Shown in pieces: positions 8,837 through 17,768 of a DNA stretch of 64,000 nucleotides. The stretch is from an uncultured Ruminococcus sp. (GTDB lineage: Bacteria > Bacillota > Clostridia > Oscillospirales > Ruminococcaceae). The position numbers and the translations under genes were made by a program. Under the pieces are notes generated by a model. It saw nothing but the letters and a program-made list of their open reading frames with translations, was not told the DNA's origin and searched no databases. The stretch spans positions 1 to 64,000 of the forward strand of contig CAMVRM010000009.1 in NCBI GenBank assembly GCA_947169885.1, read 5' to 3'. Positions within the stretch are counted from its first letter, which is position 1. Each line of letters starts with the position of its first letter.

Positions 8837-9757
8837 TTACTCTTTTATATCAAGGCTGATACCGTCAAAGCTGACAGTGACAGCAGGGAACAGTTTTTTC
8901 AGTTCTTTTTCGTAGTATTTAGGGTTCATCTCGGCAGGACTGTAATGTGTGAGCCAAAGCTGTTCCGCTCCTGCATTTTCCGCAAGTCGGCAGGCATCCT
9001 GCATGAGCATATGTCCCTTTTCGTTCATGCTCTGTTTTTTGTCGGGATCGCCGTACATTCCCTCGCAGATAAACAGTTGTGAGTCTTTCGCAAAATCAGC
9101 GATAGCGTTGAACGGCAGTGTATCTGTAACATAAGCAAGCTTGATCGGGCGGCGGTTGGAGAGCGTTACCATGTCGGGGGTGATGAGCCTGCCGTCCTCT
9201 AAGGTCACGCTTTCACCCGAGTGGAGCGTGCGCCAGTATTTTACAGGTATATCGAGTTCCTTTGCCGCCTGCGGCTGAAATTCCTGCCTGCGGTTGAGCG
9301 TTACCGAGTAGCCAAGACAAACAGTGCTGTGTCTCAGCGGTATCGACTCTATCTTGACGAGCGGCGAGATCTGTTCCGCAATAAATTCAAAGCGCCTGTC
9401 GGTAGGCAGTTCCGTGAACCTCACTTCAAACGGAAGCATACCGCAGATGCTCATGAGATTTTTTATCGTTTGCGTTTTTCCTTCGGGAAGATAGATGTCA
9501 AAGGGTTCTTCTCTCGAAGAATTTCCCAGCGAAAGCAGAAATCCCGGCAGTCCCGAAACGTGGTCTGCGTGCATATGTGTCAGAAGCAGCATATCGATGC
9601 GGCTTATCTTTCTGTCGGCGGCGGCAAGAGCTATCTGCGTTCCCTCGCCGCAGTCTATGAGCAGTGCATGACCCTCGTACTCATAGTAGCACGAAGTCAG
9701 CCAGCGGTTTTTGAGCGGCATCATGCCGCCTGTTCCAATAAGACATATTTCAGGCAT
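8837..9757 (-). CDS. rnz: Ribonuclease Z
   Basis: A 306-residue metallo-beta-lactamase-fold nuclease that cuts the 3' trailer from tRNA precursors. The metal-binding motif THMHADH lies near residue 60 and further metal ligands follow near residues 140 and 212 and in LTHYSPAE near 268. The length matches bacterial RNase Z. AAGGAGG lies ahead of the start. It follows the spermidine-synthase-like gene by 54 bases on the same strand. The tRNA gene seen in this window encodes its own CCA, so the substrate would be other, CCA-less tRNAs; that is inference. Confidence 0.87.
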   Translation of the reverse strand: MPEICLIGTGGMMPLKNRWLTSCYYEYEGHALLIDCGEGTQIALAAADRKISRIDMLLLTHMHADHVSGLPGFLLSLGNSSREEPFDIYLPEGKTQTIKNLMSICGMLPFEVRFTELPTDRRFEFIAEQISPLVKIESIPLRHSTVCLGYSVTLNRRQEFQPQAAKELDIPVKYWRTLHSGESVTLEDGRLITPDMVTLSNRRPIKLAYVTDTLPFNAIADFAKDSQLFICEGMYGDPDKKQSMNEKGHMLMQDACRLAENAGAEQLWLTHYSPAEMNPKYYEKELKKLFPAVTVSFDGISLDIKE

Positions 9758-9811
9758 AGTAACCTCCTTATTTTGATCCGAAATTGGTCTGTATATTTCT
9801 GTTTAGTTTTT

Positions 9812-11422
9812 TTACTCTATAAGCGACAAAAAGCCGTCTTGTGATATTTTTTTCTTGTAGTAGGTAAGTTCTTCGCTTATCAGGTCATCTATCACCTGCA
9901 TACCCAGCAGTTCAACGGGCGCTCTGTCATCGGTGAGCGGCTCGCCTTTCTGACCGCAGGGGACAAGGTTCTCAGAAACTGTCTGCATCATATATGCAAG
10001 CTGTTCATCGGGCAGAACTGCGATGTTCTCAGCAAGCTTTTCCGTCATGTCGGCGTTTGCAGAGGCAAACAGTTCACGGTTAGTCGAGCCGCGAACGTCC
10101 ACTGTGTAAGCGGTCGGGAACACATCGCATATCGTGTCGATAAGCTTGTCATTCACGCTCCCTGCAAGGTCAGACCTCATATTCATGTTCACCACCATAA
10201 CTCCGTTCTCGTTAAGATGCTGACGCACAAGCCTGAAAAACTCAACGCTCGACATCTGAAACGGAATGGTTATATCCTGATAAGCGTCCACCATTATCAC
10301 ATCATATTTCTTGTCGGAAACGTTCAGAAAAGCCCTGCCGTCATAGGTGGTGACGGGTATATCCTCGGGCAGTGAGAAATATTCCCTTGCAAGGTCGGTT
10401 ATCTTGTCGTCTATCTCAACGCCCTCCAGCTTTGCGCCCTCGATATATTCACTGCACTGAGCCGCATACGTCCCCGTACCCATGCCGAGTATCAGTATAT
10501 CGCAGTCCTTTCCGCAGGGCTTGTCGGTCATGAGCGGCGCTGCCATTGCATAATCGTAATACAGCCCCGAAAGTCCGCCCTGCTTCATCTTGACCGACTG
10601 AACGCCGAACAGAACGTTTGTCGAAAGAATAACTTTGCTGTCGTCCTCACGCACCTGCAAATAGTTGTAAACGCTCTCGCCCTCATAGGTCAGGTCTTTC
10701 TCCCAGAATGCAAAGCCTGCTGTTGTGCCGAAGATACAGCATACGATAAACAGCACGGCACTGACGATCGTTCCGACTATACGCCGCTTGACCGAGATGA
10801 AGTACACCGCCGCAAGTGCAAGCAGTATCCCTGCAAAGATGAGAAAAGTCACAGCTGTTCCGAAAGCAGGGATAGAAAGAAATGTCGGCACGAATGTTCC
10901 GATTATGCTGCCGATAGTGTTCGCAGCGCCAAGCGCACCGACTGTTTTTCCGCTGTCGTCAAGACTGCCGACTGCATATTTCACCAGTGACGGCGTACAC
11001 GTTCCCAGCAGGAAAAGCGGAAAGACGAATATGAGCATACACGCAAGGAAAGCCGCCCATATCAGGAAATTTGTGCTTATCGTCACAACGAGCAGTCCCG
11101 AAACGAGCAGTATGACCGCTTTTCCGAGAATTGGTATCGCCGCCGTCCAGACTGCCGAGATGAGCAGTCTGCGGTAAAGCTTGTCGGGGTCGGGGTCTTT
11201 GTCGGCGCTTCTTCCGCCGTAGATGTTGCCGAGCGCCATTGCTATCATTATCGTGCCGATGATTATTGTCCAGACTATCTGTGACGAGCTGAAATAGGGA
11301 GCGAGCAGTCTGCTTGCTCCGAGTTCGACCGCCATGACTGACATTCCTGCGAAAAATTCCGTGAGATAGAGATACCATTTTTTAGTCAGTACTCCACGTT
11401 TTTTCTGTGATTCCTGTTCCAT
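9812..11422 (-). CDS. Membrane protein fused to spermidine-synthase-like domain
   Basis: A 536-residue protein. The N-terminal half (to about residue 250) has seven or so hydrophobic segments, and the C-terminal half is a Rossmann methyltransferase-like fold with ILGMGTGTYAAQ, an acidic GVEID and DVIMVDAYQD, as in spermidine synthase-like proteins. Fused proteins of this kind are widespread in bacteria and their reaction is mostly untested. A polyamine aminopropyl transferase active site is not clearly kept. AAGGAAGG precedes the start. It appears co-transcribed with rnz downstream. Confidence 0.85.
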   Translation of the reverse strand: MEQESQKKRGVLTKKWYLYLTEFFAGMSVMAVELGASRLLAPYFSSSQIVWTIIIGTIMIAMALGNIYGGRSADKDPDPDKLYRRLLISAVWTAAIPILGKAVILLVSGLLVVTISTNFLIWAAFLACMLIFVFPLFLLGTCTPSLVKYAVGSLDDSGKTVGALGAANTIGSIIGTFVPTFLSIPAFGTAVTFLIFAGILLALAAVYFISVKRRIVGTIVSAVLFIVCCIFGTTAGFAFWEKDLTYEGESVYNYLQVREDDSKVILSTNVLFGVQSVKMKQGGLSGLYYDYAMAAPLMTDKPCGKDCDILILGMGTGTYAAQCSEYIEGAKLEGVEIDDKITDLAREYFSLPEDIPVTTYDGRAFLNVSDKKYDVIMVDAYQDITIPFQMSSVEFFRLVRQHLNENGVMVVNMNMRSDLAGSVNDKLIDTICDVFPTAYTVDVRGSTNRELFASANADMTEKLAENIAVLPDEQLAYMMQTVSENLVPCGQKGEPLTDDRAPVELLGMQVIDDLISEELTYYKKKISQDGFLSLIE

Positions 11423-11473
11423 TTTACCTTCCTTTCAGGACAACTTGTTCGTTAAAAAATAAACCCAAATCAT

Positions 11474-11502
11474 ATTATAGCACAGATACCCGTGAAAATC
11501 AA
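11474..11502 (-). promoter_or_regulatory. Sigma-A promoter of the spermidine-synthase-like/rnz operon
   Basis: On the minus strand TTGATT and TATAAT are 17 bases apart, 52 bases before the start codon at 11422. Confidence 0.7.
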
Positions 11503-11673
11503 GATACCGAAACAGAAAAACACGTAAATCAATTTTACAAATAATGTAATAAGAACTATGTAGGTGCGCCCTTACAAAATCAACAAATATCATCATACAA
11601 TTTTTGAAAATTGTATTCCGTGACAGAAAAAAATAGGGCACTGCCTTAAGACGAATACCCATATAGAAGTTTT

Positions 11674-11702
11674 GCCCCGAAGCACTTAAAGCACTTCGGG
11701 GC
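11674..11702. other. Stable hairpin downstream of the S66 peptidase gene
   Basis: GCCCCGAAG pairs with CTTCGGGGC around a short loop, just past the stop codon at 11718. Neither strand has a clear U-tract after the stem, so it may be an mRNA 3' protecting hairpin or a weak terminator. The spacer 11423-11717 otherwise holds only the promoter at 11474. Confidence 0.5.
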
Positions 11703-11717
11703 ATTGTGGTATAGAAG

Positions 11718-12647
11718 TTAATGCTCTATCATTTTAATGTCAATGCTATTATTTGCAGATAAACTGACTTTACCGCCGATCGGGAAAGAGATCATGGGAA
11801 ATACATGACCGAAATCTACACCAAATACGATCGGAATGTTGGGTGACACCTTATCCCTGATAATTTCTTTTACAATATCTTCGGTCATTTTGCAGCTTTC
11901 ATCAAATCTGCCGAACACGATTCCTCTTATCGTGTCTGCTCCGCTGATTTGAAGAAGCGATTGCAGATTACGGTCAAATTCGCACACGAAGTAATCGCCC
12001 ATGATATTATCATCTTCAAGGAACAGAACTTTATTCTTAATATCAGGCATATAAGGCGTACCCTGCAACAGGTTCAGGGTGCAAAGGTTTCCTCCTATGA
12101 TCTCGCCCTCACATTTTCCTTTCTGAATGACTGTATAACTTTGCGAAGCTACTGACGGTGTGACAGCGAAAGAAGCGTCACTCATTATACATTCCGAAAA
12201 GTATTTTTCCGTATATTCACGCTCGTTAAGAAATCCGAGTGCCGCAAGGTGAGGTGCATGGTATGTCACCAAGCCCGTTTTTGCATAAACGGCATTAAGT
12301 AAAGCTGTTATATCCGAATATCCGCAAAGTATCTTCGGATTTGCTCTTATCAGCTCATAATCAAGATACGGCAATATTTCATTTGCATTAAATCCACCGA
12401 TACAAGCCATTACTGCCTTGACGTTTTTATCTGCAAATGCTTCATGTATATCATCGACACGAGAGCGAATAGACGAAGATAAAAACATATTAGTTTCTCT
12501 GCAATTTTTGGAAAAGGTTACATTGAAGCCCTTGTCCTTCAGAAAAGTGAATGCGCTGTCATAAATATCAGGACGAACCCTCGTCAAACTGCTTGACGGA
12601 GCGATAATGCGAATCTCATCTTCTGGGTTCAATTTTTGAGGTATCAT
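11718..12647 (-). CDS. S66-family peptidase (LD-carboxypeptidase / MccF-like)
   Basis: A 309-residue cytoplasmic serine peptidase. The nucleophile elbow GYSDITALLNAVYAKTG (near residue 113) is typical of the S66 family, and a Glu-rich FLEDDNIMGDY block (near 209) and a late His (GVDFGHVFP) could supply the Glu and His of the triad. The family includes LdcA, which trims the terminal D-Ala from tetrapeptide muropeptides during wall recycling, and MccF, which cleaves microcin C-type amides. The sequence alone does not decide between them. It is a single gene with its own promoter and GGTGGGA before the start. Confidence 0.85.
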   Translation of the reverse strand: MIPQKLNPEDEIRIIAPSSSLTRVRPDIYDSAFTFLKDKGFNVTFSKNCRETNMFLSSSIRSRVDDIHEAFADKNVKAVMACIGGFNANEILPYLDYELIRANPKILCGYSDITALLNAVYAKTGLVTYHAPHLAALGFLNEREYTEKYFSECIMSDASFAVTPSVASQSYTVIQKGKCEGEIIGGNLCTLNLLQGTPYMPDIKNKVLFLEDDNIMGDYFVCEFDRNLQSLLQISGADTIRGIVFGRFDESCKMTEDIVKEIIRDKVSPNIPIVFGVDFGHVFPMISFPIGGKVSLSANNSIDIKMIEH

Positions 12648-12681
12648 TCTGTTCCCACCTTATTGTATTTTATTAGAATAC

Positions 12682-12710
12682 ATTATAGCATGATAATGCT
12701 GAACTGTCAA
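12682..12710 (-). promoter_or_regulatory. Consensus sigma-A promoter of the S66 peptidase gene
   Basis: A perfect TTGACA and TATAAT lie 17 bases apart on the minus strand, 35 bases before the start codon at 12647. Confidence 0.8.
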
Positions 12711-12716
12711 CAGAAA

Positions 12717-12757
12717 CGCCATAGTACTTCTGACCTTGCATCAGAAATACTATGGCG
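12717..12757 (-). terminator. Probable terminator after the GH9 gene
   Basis: A long stem (CGCCATAGTA with TACTATGGCG, plus TTCTGA/TCAGAA inside) lies about 50 bases past the GH9 stop codon on the minus strand. A short T-rich tract follows it. Confidence 0.6.
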
Positions 12758-12805
12758 AAACACTTCTATATCTGTACTACCCGTATGCAGCACCCTATTT
12801 ACAGG

Positions 12806-15352
12806 TTACTTTGTGTAAGCACTTATAACTGTTTTTGTTGTCGGGAAGTCTTTCTGAGAAAGAGAACCTGCTGCGAGCAGCTTTACGGCAAGAACGTCAG
12901 TCTTGTTTATGCCGTCGGAATCAACACAGTCAGCGTTTTTTAGACCTGCCTTTGTGAGAGGATATTTCTTCGGGTCTTTGAGATACTGTGACATAAGAAC
13001 AGCATCCGAAGCGTCAACTTTTCCGTCACAGTTCGCATCGCCGAAGTTTGCAAAAACGTCAGTCTCGGCTGCTTCGGAAGCAGGCGTTGTGCCGTCGGGT
13101 TCAGTACCGCCAACGAGCCTGTCGCCGCTGTAAACGCAGATATTGTCGTTCTTCACTTCATTTCCTGTTGCAAAGAAAGCATCGTCCTGATCGAATATCT
13201 TCAAACCCTGATAGCTCCAGTCGTCAGCAGGCTGCCATGTGTCGCCGTAGTAAAGCCCGACTGTGAACTGATACTTCTTGCCCGAATTTGCGATGTTGTA
13301 ATCGCTCCACTTTATCTCCGCATAATAAACATCGTCCATTTTGTCATACTTGTACGGACCGCTTATCGTGCCGTTTGCAGGAGAAGCTTCAACAGCCGCC
13401 TGATCGTAAAGCTCGGAGACTTTGATGTTATTAGGGTCTTTCATGCCCTTTGTGCTGAAATAGTAGCGAACGGAAAGATCGTCTATCTTCTTGGTAGAAC
13501 CTGTCATGACATAGAGCGAAACTTTTGTAACGCCTGCACCGTCAGAGTGAAGATCATCAATGCCGCAGGAAGTCACCCAGCAGGTGTCACTGCCTGCGCC
13601 GCCCTCAGAACCAGAAAATGTCGGCTCGGGAGGGAAGTTCTTCGTGGGAGCCATGTCGGAAGTTCCGTAGTACTTGTAGAGCGCCGCACACGCACCAACG
13701 AAAGCGGCGTTGTAGTCGATCGTTACTTCGTTGTAAGTCCAGTTGCTCGTAACATCATCGTGTCTGTCCTGATTATCGGGACCGCCTGCAAGTGCGCCGA
13801 AAAGCACGTATCTCTGCGGATCGGGGTCTTCGCACTTTGTCAGACCCGAACTTGCTCTGTGGTGAGGATACTCAACGGAATTTTCGTTGTAGCCGACAAT
13901 AAAGCATCTGCTTCCGTGAAGTTCGTCCTCGCTCCACGGTGCAGGTTCGCCTTTCTTTTCTGCTTCTGTGTTGGCGTTTATGCGTTCAAGGTAAGTGATG
14001 TCGTTCTTACCCATGATGTATTCCATTTGACTTTTAGCCCAGTCGCTGTACTTGTTGGTCTTGTCGCCGTTGTACTTTGTGTAGACCAGAGCCATAAGCT
14101 GTCCTGCGGTGTTGTAGCGTGCGCTGCCCCACGTATCCAGCCACCAGTAGCCCTGCGGAGTGACCTTGCCGACTTTGCCCGTCATGTAAGCGTTTATAGC
14201 CTGTTCGACAGACTCCCAGCAGTTCATCTGCTCATAAGGGCTTTTGTTTGCGGCGACTTTGAATTCGTCAATGAAGTCGGGGTAAACGTACTCGCCTTTC
14301 TTGAACGGCGTGTCACGGCATATCTCGCCCAGAACGCACTGAACGCCGCCCCATACGTCGTTCCAGCAGTGAACGTAGCAGGGAGCTGCATAGTAATCGT
14401 AGTTGGGATAGATCTCTTCAAGATAAGTGTGGTCGCCTGTTATCTTGTAGAGCCATGCGGCAGCCCAGCAGTAATCGTCCTGCCACTTTTCCGACCTGTA
14501 ATAGCCCTTCGGACCGTCCTTGTTGTCCGAAAGTTCCTTCGGGTGATCCATTGCGAACTTGAAAAGTGCCTTTGCGTATTTAAGGCTCTGTTCGGCGTAT
14601 TTCTTGTCGGTATCCTTGAAGTTAAGGTAGTTTATCGCAAGTGAAGCGGCGGCGGAAGCAACATAATCCGTCTGCGGCTTTTCGGGAGTGAGGAAGAAAG
14701 CAGGTCTGCCCATTTCGTCCATTTCGGGGGAGTTCCAGTACTTGTGATCCTCGTCACCGTCACCGACCTGATAGCAGTGCAGAACGACTTCGCCCTTGTC
14801 GTCAAGGAACGTGCATTTCATAAGGTAATCGTTGAAGTGGCGGAGTATCGTTTCGATGTGTGCCTGCTCGCCTATCTTGACGTAGGAATCACGGAATTCG
14901 TAATAGCCCCAGCCGACTGTTGAAGCGGCATAGTTCTCGGGCATACCGAACTCAACGTGGTCGCCTGCATCGTGGAAACCGCCCGAAACGTCAACAAATC
15001 CGTCACCGTCAGGGTCAAGAATATCCCTGTACTTTTCGATCTGCGCTTCGGTGAGGTTCACGCCCGTGCAGTTCTCGATAGGGTGGAGCGGAACTTGTGC
15101 ATCATAGGTGTGGCAGTCACCTCTCCATGTGAAACCGTTGTTTCCCTCAACATCGTCACCGCACATATTCGCATCGTAGAAATACATGGAATACTGCAAT
15201 GCTCTTGCGAAATCGTACTCGACATCCGAGGCGTTCGCAACAGCATCTTTGAGTTCGTCAGCGGCATTGACAGTCGGAGCGAATGCAACTGACTGCGTTA
15301 GTGCAACAGCTACACTTGCGGCGGCTGAGATGAGCCTTTTTCTAAGCTTCAT
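12806..15352 (-). CDS. Secreted GH9 cellulase with CBM3-like module and dockerin
   Basis: An 848-residue exported endoglucanase. A signal peptide (basic MKLRKRL then a hydrophobic core ending near residue 30) is followed by the GH9 catalytic domain to about residue 560, with the DAGDHVEF motif (catalytic base), YPHHRASSG and the acid Glu in NEVTIDYNAAF. A CBM3c-like module comes next (about 575-745; VRYYFSTKG, WSDYNIANSGKKY, DWSYQGL). It ends in a type I dockerin (about 775-845) for docking to a cellulosomal scaffoldin. GGAGG lies 8 bases before the ATG at 15352; the ATG at 15358 is only 3 bases from it. The gene follows the GH26 gene by about 60 bases, probably in one operon. Confidence 0.93.
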   Translation of the reverse strand: MKLRKRLISAAASVAVALTQSVAFAPTVNAADELKDAVANASDVEYDFARALQYSMYFYDANMCGDDVEGNNGFTWRGDCHTYDAQVPLHPIENCTGVNLTEAQIEKYRDILDPDGDGFVDVSGGFHDAGDHVEFGMPENYAASTVGWGYYEFRDSYVKIGEQAHIETILRHFNDYLMKCTFLDDKGEVVLHCYQVGDGDEDHKYWNSPEMDEMGRPAFFLTPEKPQTDYVASAAASLAINYLNFKDTDKKYAEQSLKYAKALFKFAMDHPKELSDNKDGPKGYYRSEKWQDDYCWAAAWLYKITGDHTYLEEIYPNYDYYAAPCYVHCWNDVWGGVQCVLGEICRDTPFKKGEYVYPDFIDEFKVAANKSPYEQMNCWESVEQAINAYMTGKVGKVTPQGYWWLDTWGSARYNTAGQLMALVYTKYNGDKTNKYSDWAKSQMEYIMGKNDITYLERINANTEAEKKGEPAPWSEDELHGSRCFIVGYNENSVEYPHHRASSGLTKCEDPDPQRYVLFGALAGGPDNQDRHDDVTSNWTYNEVTIDYNAAFVGACAALYKYYGTSDMAPTKNFPPEPTFSGSEGGAGSDTCWVTSCGIDDLHSDGAGVTKVSLYVMTGSTKKIDDLSVRYYFSTKGMKDPNNIKVSELYDQAAVEASPANGTISGPYKYDKMDDVYYAEIKWSDYNIANSGKKYQFTVGLYYGDTWQPADDWSYQGLKIFDQDDAFFATGNEVKNDNICVYSGDRLVGGTEPDGTTPASEAAETDVFANFGDANCDGKVDASDAVLMSQYLKDPKKYPLTKAGLKNADCVDSDGINKTDVLAVKLLAAGSLSQKDFPTTKTVISAYTK

Positions 15353-15413
15353 ATTCATTTTCCTCCATTAAAATTATAGTCGGCAAAAAACATCGTCAAA
15401 AGCGGCTTGACAA

Positions 15414-17234
15414 TTATTTAACATTGAAATAAGTGATCTGACCTGCGGTGTATTTCATTATCTCCTCAGCATCAAGAGCCGTCAGACCGTCACCTGTGTT
15501 GTTAACGTCTGCATTGAGTTTGCCCTGTTCGGAAATTGGGTATTTCTTCGGGGCTTTGAGATACTGCTTGACAAGAACAGCGTCTGCAATATCCACATCG
15601 CCGTCACAGTCGGCATCGCCGTAGAATGCTTCTGCTTTGACCTCGGAGCTGCTTTCGGAAATGGGATAAGTTTTCAGGTCGGGAAGTTCATCAAGAGTTA
15701 TGCAGTAATCGCTGTTGTATACTTCGATAAGGTTGTCAACAGGATTGTTCTGCTCGCTTGTGAGATAGTTCATATACCACGGGCAGAAATAGAGCCAGTA
15801 TGCTTTTTCGTTTGTCAGGTTCTCGATAGAGGGGATAGTGTCGTTTTCGGACATTGCGACCATTTTCTGACCGTCGGTAGACTGTACAAGGCTGTAAAAT
15901 GTGGACGAGATAGCGCTGAGGTTCGGCAGACCGTCCTTTGCGTTGTACTTGTCATAACCCACGATGTCAACAACATCATCGCCGGGATACCAGTCGGCTG
16001 ATGTCGGGAAAGTATAGCCCGTCCACTCCCAGATAAGGTTGTCAAGCCCGTAAACGTTCGTCAGCTGATCGTAAAGCAGACGATAGAGCTTCTTGCATGG
16101 TTCAGCGCCCTCAGCGCCCCACCAGAACCAGCCGCCCTCGGCTTCGTGCAGAGGTCTCCATATAACGGGAACATCAGCGTCTTTGAGTTTTTTCAGTTCG
16201 CCTGCGATAAGTTCGATGTCAGCCATGAGTATCTCATTTTCCCATGTGCCTTCTTCGAGAGCTTTGGATATGCTGAAAGTCGTGTATTTGTCGCTTGCAG
16301 ATTTAACGTAGAATGCAGTTTCGCTGCTGCCTTTCTCGCAGGGAACGTTCCAGTGCCATGTCAGGGTAGCTATTCCGTGATACTTGTTAGTCCACTCGAT
16401 AGCACGTTCGGGAGCATCGTCACGCCATGTGGAAGAAGTGGAGTAGGATAGCAGGTCAATTCCTCGGATAGCAGGCTGTTTGCCTGTTTTGTCGAGGATA
16501 TACTGGAACTCTGCTTCGTTGTCCTTGATGAAAACATCGGGGCTGTTCCAAGAGTTATAGTTGTGAGAACCGCAGTATTCCTGCTGACCCGAGATTATGT
16601 GCTTTCCATACTGGTCACGCAGATAGCTGTAAAGGCGCTTTGCGGAGTCGGAAGCGTTGGGGTTCGACAGCTTGTCGGTAGGGGAGAGGTTTGCGATGTG
16701 TTCGGGAGCAGGCGAAACTTTGAGGTAGTCGAAATAGGTATAGCCCCAGTAGCCCTCAAGTTCGATAGTGTTCTTACCTTTATTCAACATGACGATACCG
16801 CCCGAAGTCTCAGTGAACGACTCGTTGTAGGGGAAGCTTACTTCGCCCTGATTCACGCCGTTTACGTTGAGGTACTGAACTTTCTTGTTCCTGTCGCTGG
16901 GCTGACAATAGCAGAAAGACAGCTGATACAGACCGCTTTCGGGAACAGTCACTTCAACGCTGACGGTCGTGCCTTTCTGGTCGAGGTAGGAGAAACCTTT
17001 GCCCGAGAAATTCGAGAGATCGGTCTCGTCAGTCCAGTCGCCGCCACGCTTCAAGCCGTCAGTTCCGTTGGAATATATCTTTCCGCCCGAAGTACTGCCG
17101 TTTTCAAACTCATAGACCTGAGCAGAGCCGTTATCCGTTGTCACAGCGCAAGACACAATGGGAGGTGTCACCGCCGAGAAAGCAGTTATCACTGCCATAA
17201 CTGCCGATAATGCGTTAAATACACGTTTTTTCAT
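15414..17234 (-). CDS. Secreted GH26 mannanase-type enzyme with CBM35 and dockerin
   Basis: A 606-residue exported hydrolase, probably a beta-1,4-mannanase. A signal peptide (to about residue 30) is followed by a CBM35-like module (about 38-170, starting VYEFENGS), the GH26 barrel (about 185-510) with the acid/base Glu in WRPLHEAEGG near 361 and the nucleophile Glu in MSEND near 460, and a C-terminal dockerin (about 540-605). The start at 17234 was chosen because AAAGGACA precedes it; the upstream extension to 17300 has no ribosome site. The protein would bind a scaffoldin outside the cell and attack mannan side by side with the GH9 enzyme encoded next. Confidence 0.92.
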   Translation of the reverse strand: MKKRVFNALSAVMAVITAFSAVTPPIVSCAVTTDNGSAQVYEFENGSTSGGKIYSNGTDGLKRGGDWTDETDLSNFSGKGFSYLDQKGTTVSVEVTVPESGLYQLSFCYCQPSDRNKKVQYLNVNGVNQGEVSFPYNESFTETSGGIVMLNKGKNTIELEGYWGYTYFDYLKVSPAPEHIANLSPTDKLSNPNASDSAKRLYSYLRDQYGKHIISGQQEYCGSHNYNSWNSPDVFIKDNEAEFQYILDKTGKQPAIRGIDLLSYSTSSTWRDDAPERAIEWTNKYHGIATLTWHWNVPCEKGSSETAFYVKSASDKYTTFSISKALEEGTWENEILMADIELIAGELKKLKDADVPVIWRPLHEAEGGWFWWGAEGAEPCKKLYRLLYDQLTNVYGLDNLIWEWTGYTFPTSADWYPGDDVVDIVGYDKYNAKDGLPNLSAISSTFYSLVQSTDGQKMVAMSENDTIPSIENLTNEKAYWLYFCPWYMNYLTSEQNNPVDNLIEVYNSDYCITLDELPDLKTYPISESSSEVKAEAFYGDADCDGDVDIADAVLVKQYLKAPKKYPISEQGKLNADVNNTGDGLTALDAEEIMKYTAGQITYFNVK

Positions 17235-17278
17235 ATCAAATTGTCCTTTCGTGATAAAAGAGATAACTTCACAAAAAT

Positions 17279-17307
17279 AATATATCACGTTTTCGGGCAA
17301 AATGCAA
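17279..17307 (-). promoter_or_regulatory. Likely promoter of the GH26-GH9 operon
   Basis: TTGCAT and TATATT stand 17 bases apart on the minus strand, 45 bases before the GH26 start codon. Confidence 0.55.
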
Positions 17308-17367
17308 TAGATTCCATAAAAAGTTCAATAATTAATATTAAAATTGCTGAAATTAGGTTTATCAAGA

Positions 17368-17406
17368 CAAAAAAAGAAACCCCACAGACTATTGCCTGCG
17401 AGGTTT
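17368..17406 (-). terminator. Terminator of the tRNA-Ser gene
   Basis: On the minus strand AAACCTCGCAG pairs with CTGTGGGGTTT, followed by a T-rich tract. It starts 3 bases after the CCA end of the tRNA. Confidence 0.8.
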
Positions 17407-17408
17407 GA

Positions 17409-17499
17409 TGGCGGAGACGGAGAGATTCGAACTCTCGAGCCCAGTTAAGGGCTAACGCATTTCGAGTGCGCCCCGTTATGACCACTTCGATACGTCTCC
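17409..17499 (-). tRNA. tRNA-Ser (anticodon CGA)
   Basis: Read on the minus strand, the acceptor stem GGAGACG pairs with CGTCTCC, followed by discriminator G and an encoded CCA. The anticodon loop CTCGAAA on stem GCGCA/TGCGT gives anticodon CGA, which reads UCG. The long variable arm (AGCCC/GGGCT) marks a class II tRNA, and the T-loop TTCGAAT is intact. Total length is 91 bases. It has its own promoter and terminator. Confidence 0.95.
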
Positions 17500-17513
17500 A
17501 ATTAACATATAAT

Positions 17514-17542
17514 ATTATATCACTTCAAACAGTCTGTGTCAA
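17514..17542 (-). promoter_or_regulatory. Consensus promoter of tRNA-Ser(CGA)
   Basis: A perfect TTGACA and TATAAT are 17 bases apart on the minus strand, ending 15 bases before the mature tRNA 5' end. Confidence 0.85.
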
Positions 17543-17680
17543 GGGGGTATGTGCGATTTTACGAATTGTTCATAATATTGTTTTGTTGCCTATCGTATAT
17601 AAAGAATATATAAATCGTGAAATGGCACAAACTGCACAAATTTGAGAACTAAATTTATGTAAAAATATGCCTTGAAAACC

Positions 17681-17709
17681 TTGACAATTCCGAATAACAG
17701 TGCTATAAT
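17681..17709 (+). promoter_or_regulatory. Consensus promoter of the second PAP2 gene
   Basis: A perfect TTGACA (17681-17686) and TATAAT (17704-17709) with a 17-base spacer. Confidence 0.85.
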
Positions 17710-17768
17710 TATTTTACACAAAACAATAGTCCGACTATTACTTATATGTGCAGATAGGAGTGATGCCG

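Noticed and set aside
11435-11704. 89-codon minus-strand frame in the spacer
   Set aside because: It covers a promoter and a hairpin and shows no ribosome site or protein-like pattern.
13547-14644. 365-codon plus-strand frame
   Set aside because: Antisense to the GH9 catalytic domain, whose motifs are intact; the frame has no family signature.
17285-17485. 66-codon minus-strand frame
   Set aside because: It runs through the tRNA-Ser gene and its terminator.
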